Of a DNA stretch of 64,000 bases, positions 37,584 through 46,062 are shown piece by piece. Position 1 is the first letter of the stretch. Every line of letters starts with the position of its first letter. The stretch is from positions 4,278,001 to 4,342,000 of the forward strand of contig NZ_OZ240249.1 in NCBI RefSeq assembly GCF_965198245.1, written 5' to 3'. This DNA is from Poriferisodalis sp965198245 (lineage in GTDB: Bacteria; Actinomycetota; Acidimicrobiia; Acidimicrobiales; Poriferisodalaceae). The notes under the pieces were generated by a model. The model saw only the letters and a list, made by a program, of their open reading frames with translations, was not told where the DNA came from and ran no database searches. The position numbers were made by a program, and so were the translations under genes.

Positions 37584-38522
37584 ATGTCTGTAGAAGCCGA
37601 TGTCCGGTCGCTTGCCGACCTTGAGCCGACCGTAGAGCAACTGCTTGAGCGCCACCTTCGGCAGACCAAGGAGTGGCATCCCCACGCGTTAGTGCCGTGG
37701 AGCCGCGGCAAGGATTTTGGGCCTGACTACGAATGGTCGCCCGAAGAGGCAAATCTCACCCAAGAGGCTCGCAGCGCCCTGTTCGTGAACGTGCTCACCG
37801 AGGAGAACCTGCCCTACTACTTCCGCGACAGCGAGCGGTTGTTCGGCCGAGACGGCGCTTGGGGCGAGTGGGTGCGCCGCTGGACCGCGGAAGAGGGGCG
37901 GCATGGCCGGGTGATCTACGACTACCTGTCCGTCACCCGCGCCTTGGATCCGGTGGCATTGGAGCGGGCCCGCATGGCGATGGTGCAGTGCGGGCAGGTG
38001 CCCGAACCCCCCGGCATCCTGGAGGGCCTCGCTTACGTGACACTGCAGGAATTGGCGACCCGTATTGCGCATTTCAACACAGGGCGCCACATCGACGACC
38101 CAGCGGGCAAGGCCATCATGCGCCGGGTCGCCTTCGATGAGAATCTGCACTTCCTGTTCTATCGGGATGTGATGAGCGCCGCCGTCGAGATGGATCCCTC
38201 CAGCGCGGTGGTCGCCATCGCCAACCAAGTGAAGGGCTTTGCCATGCCCGGGCTGGGAATCACCGATTTCGACAACCACGCGCGCATCATCGCCGAGGCC
38301 GGGATCTACGACCTGTCGATTCATCACGACCAGATCCTTCAGCCCGTGGTATTGCGGGACTGGAATCTGCCGGGGTTGACGGAGCTGTCCAGCATTGCCG
38401 AGGCGGCCCGCGACCGGCTCATGAAGCTGATCGATCGGATCGGCCGCGTGAGCCAGCGTCTTGCTGAGCGTTACTCCGAAGCGCGGAGATCGCTGAGCCG
38501 AGACGCAGCGCTGTCGCAATAG
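37584..38522 (+). CDS. Acyl-ACP desaturase (DesA/stearoyl-ACP 9-desaturase family)
   Basis: 312-residue soluble diiron desaturase that introduces a double bond into ACP-bound acyl chains. The diiron ligands are carried by TEENLPYYF (E73/E74), TAEEGRHGRVIYDYL (E103/E104, H107), and later VAFDENLHFLFYRDV (E-x-x-H). Length and motif spacing match mycobacterial DesA1/DesA2-type proteins. Start at ATG 37584; an out-of-frame ATG nine bases earlier is ignored. Electron donors are not encoded nearby. Confidence 0.88.
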   Translation: MSVEADVRSLADLEPTVEQLLERHLRQTKEWHPHALVPWSRGKDFGPDYEWSPEEANLTQEARSALFVNVLTEENLPYYFRDSERLFGRDGAWGEWVRRWTAEEGRHGRVIYDYLSVTRALDPVALERARMAMVQCGQVPEPPGILEGLAYVTLQELATRIAHFNTGRHIDDPAGKAIMRRVAFDENLHFLFYRDVMSAAVEMDPSSAVVAIANQVKGFAMPGLGITDFDNHARIIAEAGIYDLSIHHDQILQPVVLRDWNLPGLTELSSIAEAARDRLMKLIDRIGRVSQRLAERYSEARRSLSRDAALSQ

Positions 38523-38658
38523 CTCTCGGCGCACCTGGCGCTCGGCGTTAGGCGGCCGCTGCGTTCCGCCAGGGTGCCGACACAACAAAGGCGCGGCTGG
38601 CTTGAAGTCTGGAACAGGACGCCCTGAATTCGCGCTTGCTTGTTTTCGCTTGCTCTGT

Positions 38659-38688
38659 TAGTTTGTATTACAAACTAGTTTGCGTTAC
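38659..38688 (+). promoter_or_regulatory. Putative operator: 19-bp palindrome plus repeated half
   Basis: TAGTTTGT-ATT-ACAAACTA is a perfect inverted repeat (38659-38677). Its left part recurs directly as AGTTTGCGTTAC at 38677-38688 (10 of 12 bases match, 17-base period). The site ends 16 bases before the start codon of the membrane protein gene, overlapping the AT-rich promoter stretch. The second gene of the operon encodes a winged-helix regulator, so autoregulation through this site is likely, though inferred. Confidence 0.6.
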
Positions 38689-38704
38689 AGAGGAGGAGAG
38701 CCCG

Positions 38705-39337
38705 ATGACGTCAGACAACGACGACACGGCCGTGCTGAGCACCGAGGAGGGGTGGCAGACCATTCAGGCCACCATCCACAACGCCCGCGGGGCCATGTAC
38801 ACCGCGGGGAGCACGGCAATCCTGCTGATGTGGGCCGGGATCATCTCGGCTGCGTACCTCGCCCAGTACGCCATCTCGACGTTCGCCACTGACTTTGCCG
38901 AGCAATATCCATGGTTCCCGGGGCCGCTGTGGGCAGGCCTCACGCTCCCCGGCGTGATTGGGAGCATGACCATCGGCTACCGCGCCGGCCGAGCTCTGTC
39001 GACGGGCGCCGCCATGCAGAGCGTTGGAATCCGGGTGTTTCTCTACTGGATGGCCGTCGTGACGGCGGCTGGACTCTTGCCAGGAGCGGCAGGACTGTGG
39101 AACGAGACCCGTGCCGAGAACATCCCGTACGTCCTGGTGGGTGTTATCGCGCTGGGATACGTGCTCTTCGGCATCTTGCACAGGCCCGTGATTGCAGTGT
39201 TCGGCTTGGGCTATGCCGTGTCGTTCTACCTTCCGCACTACATCTTCGATGACATCGCTCCGGCAATCTCCGGAATTGCGATGTTTACGTTGCTCGCTGC
39301 CACGTTCGTCTGGGTGCACAGGACCGGCGAATGGTAG
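38705..39337 (+). CDS. Polytopic membrane protein
   Basis: 210 residues from ATG 38705, chosen for the strong ribosome site GAGGAGGAG. A hydrophilic head of about 35 residues is followed by five likely transmembrane helices (TAILLMWAGIISAAYLA, GLTLPGVIGSMTIGY, FLYWMAVVTAAGLLPG, YVLVGVIALGYVLFGIL and the last 30 residues). No enzyme motif is visible. It is translationally coupled to the next gene by a 7-base overlap. Probably a transporter or sensor-like membrane protein under control of its regulator. Confidence 0.75.
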   Translation: MTSDNDDTAVLSTEEGWQTIQATIHNARGAMYTAGSTAILLMWAGIISAAYLAQYAISTFATDFAEQYPWFPGPLWAGLTLPGVIGSMTIGYRAGRALSTGAAMQSVGIRVFLYWMAVVTAAGLLPGAAGLWNETRAENIPYVLVGVIALGYVLFGILHRPVIAVFGLGYAVSFYLPHYIFDDIAPAISGIAMFTLLAATFVWVHRTGEW

Positions 39338-39666
39338 ACACCGGCGAGGTGCCCGACAGCGGTGCAATCGTCCTCAACGAGACGATTCATCAGCCGACCC
39401 GGCTGCGCATCATGTCGTTGCTTGTCTCAGTGGACGCGACTGACCCGCTCGCGTATGGATTCCTGCAGAACCACCTGGACTTGACCCCGGGCAACCTCAC
39501 GACCCACTTGCGAAAACTGCAAGACGCTCAGTACGTGGCGATCACCAAGGAGTTTCACGGTGTCAAGCCGCGCACGTGGGTCCAGGCGACAGCGGTGGGG
39601 CGCCATGCGTTCGCCGAGTACTTGTTGAACCTCGAACGGGCGCTCGGCGTCGGTGGGCGGCCCTGA
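39331..39666 (+). CDS. Winged-helix transcriptional regulator
   Basis: 111 residues with an ArsR/MarR-like winged helix of the HTH_34 type: QPTRLRIMSLLVSVDATDP, then LTPGNLTTHLRKLQDAQYVA as recognition helix, and a wing VKPRTWVQATAVGRHAF. It has no ligand-binding domain. The start overlaps the end of the membrane protein gene, and the palindrome at 38659 is its probable site. Confidence 0.88.
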   Translation: MVDTGEVPDSGAIVLNETIHQPTRLRIMSLLVSVDATDPLAYGFLQNHLDLTPGNLTTHLRKLQDAQYVAITKEFHGVKPRTWVQATAVGRHAFAEYLLNLERALGVGGRP

Positions 39667-39703
39667 ACGGGCTCACCGTGCGGCCTCCCGGCAGGGCGCA
39701 GGG

Positions 39704-40408
39704 CTAGTGATCGCCCTTGGGGTCGAGCAGGCTCGTGAGCTGGTCGATGGTGAAGCCGCCGCCTCGGGCGGCGTCAATGAGGATTCGCTCGGCGGCGGCG
39801 ATGTGGGCGGCGGCCTCGGGCACGTCGGCCGCGACGTCGGTTGGCACCACGACCGCGCCGTGGCGATCGGCGTGGATGAGGTCTCCGGGGCGCACGGACA
39901 TGCCGTGAACGGTCACCGGCACCGCGTACTCCACGACGTGAACCCACGCATGGGAGGGACCGATAGAGCCGGCGAGAGCGCCGAAGCCGGGGGCCCAATC
40001 TCCGAGGTCACGGATGGAGCCATTGGTGATGACGCCCAGCGAGCCCAGTCCTGCGTGGATGCTGCTGTTCACCTCGCCCCACCACGCGCCATAGCCCGGG
40101 GATGCGTCGATGTCGGAGATGACCGTGATGGTGGGCTGGGGGGCCTCGGCCATGTGGCGGTAGTAGCCGACTCGGACCGCCAGATCCTCATCGCCGGAGC
40201 GGCCCGACGGTGCGTTCGCACGGATCGTGCCCGTCCGGGCATAGCCGACCATGGGCGGCGCATCCGGGTTCGGGCACACCAGCGGCGAGGTCGTGTAGCC
40301 ATAGGCACGGCGGTGCGGCGCAGCAATCTCGAGCGCGTTGCAGACCGTGGGAGTGTCAAGCGCCCGCAAGGCACCGAGAACGTCGGGGCTCAGCGGGTCG
40401 GCAGCCAT
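39704..40408 (-). CDS. RraA-like / HMG-aldolase-type protein
   Basis: 234-residue protein of the RraA-like fold, which contains RNase E regulators, HMG/CHA aldolases and misannotated demethylmenaquinone methyltransferases. Characteristic elements are DTPTVCNALE, GVITNGSIRDLGD and GDLIHADRHGAVVVP. The GxxRD-type metal site and aldolase arginine in NGSIRD suggest catalysis of retro-aldol or decarboxylation reactions of small oxo acids. The start lies 23 bases after rplQ on the same strand, so it may be cotranscribed with the ribosomal operon. Confidence 0.8.
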   Translation of the reverse strand: MAADPLSPDVLGALRALDTPTVCNALEIAAPHRRAYGYTTSPLVCPNPDAPPMVGYARTGTIRANAPSGRSGDEDLAVRVGYYRHMAEAPQPTITVISDIDASPGYGAWWGEVNSSIHAGLGSLGVITNGSIRDLGDWAPGFGALAGSIGPSHAWVHVVEYAVPVTVHGMSVRPGDLIHADRHGAVVVPTDVAADVPEAAAHIAAAERILIDAARGGGFTIDQLTSLLDPKGDH

Positions 40409-40431
40409 GACCGGGTGCCTCGTGGGCCGGG

Positions 40432-40785
40432 CTAGACCAGCTCGATGAGCGCCATAGGGGCGTTGTCGCCGCGGCGCGGGCCCAGCTTGAGGATTCGCGT
40501 GTAGCCGCCCGGGCGCCCCTCATAGCGCGGTCCGATCTCGTCGATCAGCTTCTGCGCCATCTCCTGGTCGCCGTTGAGGCTGGCGATGATCTGGCGATGC
40601 CGTGCCAAGCCGCCCTTGCGGGCCTTGGTGATGAGCTTCTCGGCAAACGGCCGCAGCGCCTTGGCCTTGGCTTGGGTGGTCTCGATGGCCTCTGCCGCGA
40701 AGAGCGAAGCCGCCAGGTTCGCCAGCATGGCGCGCTGGTGGCTGGCGCTGCCGCCGAGGCGTCGACCCTTCGTGGGTGCCGGCAC
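40432..40785 (-). CDS. rplQ: 50S ribosomal protein L17
   Basis: 117 residues. GRRLGGSASHQRAMLANLAASLF and TTQAKAKALRPFAEKLITKA are family signatures, and YTRILKLGPRRGDNAPMALI closes the protein. It is only two bases behind rpoA, as usual. Last gene of the alpha operon proper. Confidence 0.98.
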   Translation of the reverse strand: MPAPTKGRRLGGSASHQRAMLANLAASLFAAEAIETTQAKAKALRPFAEKLITKARKGGLARHRQIIASLNGDQEMAQKLIDEIGPRYEGRPGGYTRILKLGPRRGDNAPMALIELV

Positions 40786-40787
40786 GG

Positions 40788-41789
40788 TCAGCTGACCGCC
40801 GCAGGCTCAGCCTGCTCTTGGGTGACCTCCGCTGACGGGCGCATACCCCGGAGCGCCAAGCCGCGCTCGTCGAGCTTCTCGATGACCTCGTCAAGGGACT
40901 TCTGGCCGAAGTTCGGGACGGTCATGAGCTCATCGACGGATTGATCGAGCAGCTCGCCGATCGTGTTGAACTGCGCACGCTTGAGGCAGTTCCGGGCACG
41001 CTCGGACAGGCCCAAGTCCTCAATGGGCCGTTCCAGATCGCTGGCCCGACCGTCGCCGACGACCACATCGGCAATGTCGAGTCCCAAGCGCTCGGGTGAC
41101 AGCTCCGCGATCATGAGCATCAACCGGCACAGGGTGTCGCCGGCCGACGCAAGCGCCTCACGAGGGCTCATCGCGCCATCGGTCTCGATGTCGAGCACGA
41201 GCCGGTCGAAATCGGTGGACTGCTCCACGCGCACCGGTTCGACTTCGACCGCCACGCGCCGCACCGGGCTGAACAGGGCGTCCATGAGGATGACGCCGAT
41301 CGTGGCACCGGCACGGTCGCTCTCAGGCGCCGCGTAGCCCCATCCGCGCTCGACGGTGAGGTCCATCGCCAAGCGGGCACCTTCGCCGAGCGTCGCGATG
41401 TGCAGGTCCGGCGTCAGGCACTCGACGTCGACGCCCCAGTCGACGTGTCCTGCCAGCACAGGGCCCACGCCACGCTCGTCGAGGCGCACTGCCACAGGCT
41501 CGTCACTGTGGCAGCGCAGAACGACGTCCTTGAGATTCAGGATGATGTCGGTGACGTCTTCAACGACGCCGGTGATGGTCGTGAACTCGTGCAGCGCGTC
41601 ATCGAAACGGACCTGCGTGACGGCTGCGCCGGGAATCGACGACAACAGCGTGCGTCGCAACGAGTTGCCTAGCGTGTGCCCGAACCCGGGCTCCAGCGGG
41701 CCGATGGCAAAACGCTGGCGGTTGCCCTCGGGTTCGCCGAGAATGTCGATAGTCGGTCGGTGCATGACCAAGGTGTCGGAAATGGACAC
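40788..41789 (-). CDS. rpoA: RNA polymerase alpha subunit
   Basis: 333 residues from GTG 41789. The N-terminal assembly domain has PLEPGFGHTLGNSLRRTLLS and SIPGAAVTQVRFDDALHEF. The C-terminal domain, which contacts UP elements and activators, has the helix LGLSERARNCLKRAQFNTI and IEKLDERGLALRGM. A start at M9 (MHRPTIDILGEPEG) is possible. Confidence 0.98.
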   Translation of the reverse strand: MSISDTLVMHRPTIDILGEPEGNRQRFAIGPLEPGFGHTLGNSLRRTLLSSIPGAAVTQVRFDDALHEFTTITGVVEDVTDIILNLKDVVLRCHSDEPVAVRLDERGVGPVLAGHVDWGVDVECLTPDLHIATLGEGARLAMDLTVERGWGYAAPESDRAGATIGVILMDALFSPVRRVAVEVEPVRVEQSTDFDRLVLDIETDGAMSPREALASAGDTLCRLMLMIAELSPERLGLDIADVVVGDGRASDLERPIEDLGLSERARNCLKRAQFNTIGELLDQSVDELMTVPNFGQKSLDEVIEKLDERGLALRGMRPSAEVTQEQAEPAAVS

Positions 41790-41816
41790 GTTGACCCCTT
41801 CGTGGGCAGTTGGTGG

Positions 41817-42434
41817 CTATTTGCTGTAGAGCTCGACGATGAGCTGCTCGCGCACCGGGATCTCGATCTGTTCCCGGATCGGCAGCTCGCGCACGGTGAC
41901 ACGCTGGTCTCCGTCGCTCGCCTCCAGCCACACGGGCGGAGTGCGATCCAGCACGTCGAGATTCCAGCGGACGGTGACGATCTCACGGGCTTTCGACCGC
42001 AGCTCGATCACGTCGCCCTTGCGAGCCCGGAAGCTGGGAATGTTCACCCGGCGTCCGTTGACATCGATGTGGCCGTGGCTGACGAATTGGCGGGCCTGCG
42101 GGCGAGTCGCTGCCCAGCCGGCTCGGTACGCGATGTTGTCGAGGCGCAGCTCGAGCAGCCGCAGCAGGTTCTCGCCAGTGACCCCTCGTTGGCGGGCTGC
42201 TTCTTCGTAGAGGTTGCGGAACTGCCGCTCCGTCATCCCGTAGGTGAAGCGGCACTTCTGCTTCTCCTGCAGCTGCATGAGGAACTCTGAGTTCTGGCTG
42301 CGGCGCCTGCCACGACCGTGTTCGCCAGGCGGATACGGGCGGCGGTCGAGCGCCTTCGTCTCGCCTGAGGTACCCCAGATATTGGTGTTGAGACGTCGCG
42401 AGACGCGCGCCTTGGGACCCGTATAGCGAGACAT
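41817..42434 (-). CDS. rpsD: 30S ribosomal protein S4
   Basis: 205 residues, beginning MSRYTGPKARVSRRLNTNIW. The S4 RNA-binding domain is LRLDNIAYRAGWAATRPQARQ followed by VSHGHIDVNGRRVNIPS. The N-terminus has no zinc cysteines, so it is the zinc-independent form. Possible autogenous regulator of the alpha operon. Confidence 0.98.
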   Translation of the reverse strand: MSRYTGPKARVSRRLNTNIWGTSGETKALDRRPYPPGEHGRGRRRSQNSEFLMQLQEKQKCRFTYGMTERQFRNLYEEAARQRGVTGENLLRLLELRLDNIAYRAGWAATRPQARQFVSHGHIDVNGRRVNIPSFRARKGDVIELRSKAREIVTVRWNLDVLDRTPPVWLEASDGDQRVTVRELPIREQIEIPVREQLIVELYSK

Positions 42435-42435
42435 C

Positions 42436-42825
42436 TCAAACCCTCCGGCGCTTCGGAGGACGGCAGCCGTTGTGAGGCACCGGTGTCATGTCGCGGATGC
42501 CCTTGATCTCGATGCCGGAATTCTGGATGGAGCGGATAGCGGTCTCGCGGCCCGAGCCAGGACCCTTCACGTGTACGTGCACCCGCCGCACCCCGTGCTC
42601 CATGGCACGCTCGGAGGCTTGCTCTGCGGCCTGCTGCGCAGCGAACGGCGTGGACTTGCGAGAGCCCTTGAAGCCGGCATTGCCTGCCGACGCCCACGAC
42701 ACCACGTTGCCTTGCAGGTCCGTGAAGGTGATGATCGTGTTGTTGAACGAGCTCTTGATGTGCGCGACGCCGTCACCGACGTTCTTGCGCTCCTTGCGCC
42801 GTCCGCGCCGGGGCTGCTGATTCAC
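42436..42825 (-). CDS. rpsK: 30S ribosomal protein S11
   Basis: 129 residues from a GTG that overlaps the rpsM stop (GTGA). VAHIKSSFNNTIITFTDLQG, FKGSRKSTPFAAQQAAE and PVPHNGCRPPKRRRV are diagnostic. Confidence 0.98.
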   Translation of the reverse strand: MNQQPRRGRRKERKNVGDGVAHIKSSFNNTIITFTDLQGNVVSWASAGNAGFKGSRKSTPFAAQQAAEQASERAMEHGVRRVHVHVKGPGSGRETAIRSIQNSGIEIKGIRDMTPVPHNGCRPPKRRRV

Positions 42826-43199
42826 TTGCGTACCTTCTTCTTGCCTGCCACCGTCTTGCGCGGGCCTTTGCGAGTGCGTGCGTTCGTGTGTGTCCGCTGG
42901 CCTCGCACCGGCAGTCCGCGGCGGTGGCGGACACCCTGATAGCAGCCGATCTCGATCTTCCGCTTGACATCCTGGGCCACGTCGCGCCGCAGGTCGCCTT
43001 CGACCGTGCGATTGGCGTCGATGTGGTTGCGGATGCGGGCCACCTCGGCGTCGGTCAGGTCGCGCACGCGGGTGCGCTCAGCGATGTTCAGGTCTTCACA
43101 GATCTTCTGGCTGGCCGAGCGGCCAATGCCATAGATGTAGGTGAGAGCGATCTCGACACGCTTCTCACGCGGTATGTCGACGCCAGCAATTCGGGCCAT
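42822..43199 (-). CDS. rpsM: 30S ribosomal protein S13
   Basis: 125 residues: ARIAGVDIPREKRVEIALTY, GIGRSASQKICEDLNI and the basic tail RGQRTHTNARTRKGPRKTVA. Its place after rpmJ and before rpsK is standard. Confidence 0.98.
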   Translation of the reverse strand: MARIAGVDIPREKRVEIALTYIYGIGRSASQKICEDLNIAERTRVRDLTDAEVARIRNHIDANRTVEGDLRRDVAQDVKRKIEIGCYQGVRHRRGLPVRGQRTHTNARTRKGPRKTVAGKKKVRK

Positions 43200-43217
43200 C
43201 GATACGGGACTCCTGTC

Positions 43218-43331
43218 TCAGCCTTGTCGCTGCTTGTGCCGCGGGTTCGGGCAGATCACCCGAATCCGCCCGTGACGGCGAATAATGCGGCACTTGTCGC
43301 AGATCTTTTTGACGCTCGGACGGACTTTCAT
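43218..43331 (-). CDS. rpmJ: 50S ribosomal protein L36
   Basis: 37 residues, MKVRPSVKKICDKCRIIRRH followed by GRIRVICPNPRHKQRQG. The zinc ligands C11, C14, C27 and H32 are present, so this is the zinc-binding form. Only 94 bases separate it from adk, where map and infA are commonly found, and neither is present here. Confidence 0.98.
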   Translation of the reverse strand: MKVRPSVKKICDKCRIIRRHGRIRVICPNPRHKQRQG

Positions 43332-43425
43332 CGGGTGACCTGCGCTTTAGGCGAGCGAGCAAGTATAGGGGCCTCGATGGCATCAATGATGCGGATGGTG
43401 CGGCCTCCATGGCCGCCACGCAAAC

Positions 43426-43995
43426 TCACGGTGCCGCCTCAATGGCGGCCACGATGCGGCCATGGATCTGTGCGGGGGTGCCGCGGCCGTCAACCGTGAC
43501 GAGCACGCCCCGATCCGCAAACAGCTTTCGTAACGGCGCCGTTTCTGCCTCGTACAGCTCCAACCGGCGGGCAATTGCCTCCGGTGTGTCGTCGGCTCGG
43601 CTCCGGTCCAGCATGCGCTGGGTCACCACTTCATCGGGCACATCGAGATCGATGGCTCGTTCGACGGAGTGGGGCGCGAGCAGCGCGAACAGACCGTCGG
43701 CCTGGGCCTCGGTGCGAGGAAAGCCATCCAGCAAGAAACCAGCGGCGGTGTCGGGCTCGGTGAGACGCTGGGCCACGATGCCCAGGATCAACTCGTCGCC
43801 GACGAGCTCACCCGCATCCATCAGTTCTTTCGCCTGGCGTCCGAGCTCGGTGCCAGCGGCCGCCGCAGCCCGGAGTATGTCGCCCGTTGAGATGTGCGCC
43901 ACGCCGTAGCGCTCGACGAGCAGCTCGCACTGGGTGCCCTTGCCGGCCCCTTGCTTGCCCAGAATGACGAGGCGCCTGGTGATGGTGTCGGACAT
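43426..43995 (-). CDS. adk: Adenylate kinase
   Basis: 189 residues from ATG 43995, which overlaps the secY stop as TGATG. The P-loop reads LGKQGAGKGTQ, with KQ in place of the usual PP. The AMP-binding segment HISTGDILRAA, GFLLDGFPRTEAQA and RRLELYEAETAP are normal. The lid is the short type without zinc cysteines. It interconverts ATP, ADP and AMP. Confidence 0.96.
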   Translation of the reverse strand: MSDTITRRLVILGKQGAGKGTQCELLVERYGVAHISTGDILRAAAAAGTELGRQAKELMDAGELVGDELILGIVAQRLTEPDTAAGFLLDGFPRTEAQADGLFALLAPHSVERAIDLDVPDEVVTQRMLDRSRADDTPEAIARRLELYEAETAPLRKLFADRGVLVTVDGRGTPAQIHGRIVAAIEAAP

Positions 43996-45323
43996 CAGGC
44001 CAGGAACCCTTCGTAGTTGCGCATCAGCAACTGGCTGTCGACCTGCTTCATGGTCTCGAGCGCCACGCCGGAGGCGATCAGGATCGACACGCCGCCGAAG
44101 CCGATAGCTGCACCGGCCCCGCCGGAGCCCAACGCATCGAGGTCGCTCGTGAGCGACAGCAGCACGCTGGGCAGCAGCGCCACTAAGGCGATGAACAGCG
44201 CACCGGGCAGCGTGATGCGGTTCAGCACCTTGGACAGGTAGCGCTCGGTCTGCGGCCCGGGCCGGATGCCCGGAATGAAGCCACCCTGCTTGCGGATGTT
44301 GTCGGCCTGGCGCACCGGATCGAACGAGATAGCCGTATAGAAGTAGGCGAAACCGACGATCAGCCCGCCGAAGAACAGGATGTAGGCGATGTTGTCGGGC
44401 TGGGTGAGGTAGTCGTCGACCGCGATCTGCAGCCAGCCCCAATTCGCCACGTTCGACAGCAGCACAGGCAGGAACAGGATCGAGCTGGCGAAGATGACCG
44501 GGATCACGCCCGACTGGTTGACCTTCAGCGGGATGTAGGTGTTCTGCCCGCCATAGAGCCGGCGTCCCACCTGCCGGCGGGAGAACTGCACCGGGATGCG
44601 CCGCTGGCCCTGCTCGATGAAGATGATTGCCACCATCATTCCCGTGGCAACAATGACCGCGGCAGCGAGGTACACCGTGCCTTGCACTGCCAGCAAGCGG
44701 GCCCCGTCGAAGGGGATTGTGGACACGACCGAGGCGAAAATCAGCAGCGACATGCCGTTGCCCACGCCCCGCTGGCTGATCAGCTCGCCCATCCACATGA
44801 GCAGCGCCGTGCCTGCCGTCAGCGACAGGATCACCAATGCCACCCGGTTGAACGTGAAGTCGGGGATAACGATGACGCCCGCCGTGTTGCCGAGCGCCGT
44901 CCCCTGGCCCCGGCCGAAGATGAACGTGATGCCCGTGGCCTGCACGAAGGCGATGCCCAGCGTCAAGTAACGCGTGTACTGCGTCAGCTTCCGCTGACCC
45001 ACCGCCCCCTGCTGCTGGAGCTGCTCGAAGCGCGGGATGGCCACGGTGAGGATCTGGATGATGATCGACGCCGTGATGTACGGCATGATCCCCAACGCGA
45101 AGATCGCGAAGTTGGTGAGCGCGCCGCCCGAGAACAGGTTCAGCAGCGCAAGCACGCCGCCGGTGGAGCTGGCTTGCTCGCGCAGTGACACGATGGCATC
45201 GAAGTCGATACCCGGCACCGGCACCTGGGAGCCCAGCCTGTACGCCGCAATGATGAACAGCGTGAACATGATCTTCCGGCGCAGATCGGCGATCCGGAAG
45301 ATGTTGCGCATGTGGCCGAGCAC
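43995..45323 (-). CDS. secY: Protein translocase subunit SecY
   Basis: 442-residue ten-helix channel of the Sec translocon. RNIFRIADLRRKIMFTLFII begins the protein (GTG 45323, or ATG 45311 four codons later). The plug and lateral-gate helices include VPVPGID, LFSGGALTNFAIFALGIMPY and ASIIIQILTVAIP. The cytoplasmic loop carries EQGQRRIPVQFSRRQVGRR and later GFIPGIRPGPQTERYL. Normal position between rplO and adk. Confidence 0.97.
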   Translation of the reverse strand: MLGHMRNIFRIADLRRKIMFTLFIIAAYRLGSQVPVPGIDFDAIVSLREQASSTGGVLALLNLFSGGALTNFAIFALGIMPYITASIIIQILTVAIPRFEQLQQQGAVGQRKLTQYTRYLTLGIAFVQATGITFIFGRGQGTALGNTAGVIVIPDFTFNRVALVILSLTAGTALLMWMGELISQRGVGNGMSLLIFASVVSTIPFDGARLLAVQGTVYLAAAVIVATGMMVAIIFIEQGQRRIPVQFSRRQVGRRLYGGQNTYIPLKVNQSGVIPVIFASSILFLPVLLSNVANWGWLQIAVDDYLTQPDNIAYILFFGGLIVGFAYFYTAISFDPVRQADNIRKQGGFIPGIRPGPQTERYLSKVLNRITLPGALFIALVALLPSVLLSLTSDLDALGSGGAGAAIGFGGVSILIASGVALETMKQVDSQLLMRNYEGFLA

Positions 45324-45332
45324 GATGAATCC

Positions 45333-45824
45333 CTAGCGATTGGTGTGCTGATTGCCCTGGGCGGGTGGCCGAGGGCCGCCGAAGTTGGGCGGCAGGATTT
45401 CGATGCTGCCGCCCGCGCCCTCGATGGCTTCGCGGGCCGAGCCGGACACCGCGTGGGCCTTCACCGAGATGGACCGGGTGATCTCGCCACGGCCGAGCAC
45501 CTTGACCATGGCGCCCTTGGACACCAAGCCGCGGGCCAGCAGTTCTGATGGCGTCACCTCGTCGAGGCCGCAATCTTCGAGCGTGTCGAGATTGATCGGC
45601 TGGTATTCGACACGGAACGGGTTCTTGAAACCCTTCCGCTTGGGAATGCGGACTTGCAGCGGCAGCTGACCGCCCTCGTACCAGACGGGCACGGTCCCGC
45701 GAGCGCGGGCTCCCTTGGTGCCGCGGCCTGCGGTCTTGCCGCCCTTGCCACTGGTACCGCGCGCCACCCGCTTGCGCTTGCGTTTCGCTCCCGGCGGCGG
45801 GGCCAGGTCATGCAGTCTCAGCAT
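45333..45824 (-). CDS. rplO: 50S ribosomal protein L15
   Basis: 163 residues. LHDLAPPPGAKRKRKRVARG, GTSGKGGKTAGRGTKGARAR and FEGGQLPLQVRIPKRKGF-like segments are diagnostic. The start overlaps the rpmD end by 17 bases. The last 12 residues form a short extra tail. Confidence 0.97.
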   Translation of the reverse strand: MLRLHDLAPPPGAKRKRKRVARGTSGKGGKTAGRGTKGARARGTVPVWYEGGQLPLQVRIPKRKGFKNPFRVEYQPINLDTLEDCGLDEVTPSELLARGLVSKGAMVKVLGRGEITRSISVKAHAVSGSAREAIEGAGGSIEILPPNFGGPRPPAQGNQHTNR

Positions 45825-46062
45825 CGCTGACCTCCCCTGTCACCTCTTGCCGTGCCACTTCTTGAACTGTGATCAAGTGGCTGACTTTGCGAAGCATGCC
45901 GCGGATCTCGGGCCGATCTGGAAGGGTATTGCTACGGCCAATCTTGCACAGCCCCAGTGCCCGCAGGGCGCCGCGCGCCTTGGGCTTGGCTCCGATGGCT
46001 GACCGCACCTGGGTCACCACGATTTGGTTCGTGCTGCGCTCGCTCATGCTGGGCGGATTCAT
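45808..46062 (-). CDS. rpmD: 50S ribosomal protein L30
   Basis: 84 residues from ATG 46062, which overlaps the rpsE stop as ATGA; a second ATG at 46047 gives MSERSTNQIVVTQVRSAIGA. LGLCKIGRSNTLPDRPEIRG is the family core. A 15-residue tail follows (VARQEVTGEVSDAETA), longer than usual. Confidence 0.95.
   Translation of the reverse strand: MNPPSMSERSTNQIVVTQVRSAIGAKPKARGALRALGLCKIGRSNTLPDRPEIRGMLRKVSHLITVQEVARQEVTGEVSDAETA

Noticed and set aside
36374..37711. 445-codon minus-strand frame running under sodB
   Set aside because: Only the last about 114 codons look like a protein; the rest is antisense to sodB and its flanks.
43426..45573. Single 715-codon minus-strand frame across secY and rplO into adk
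   Set aside because: Only the last 189 codons are adenylate kinase; the rest is an out-of-frame translation of secY and rplO. No true fusion.
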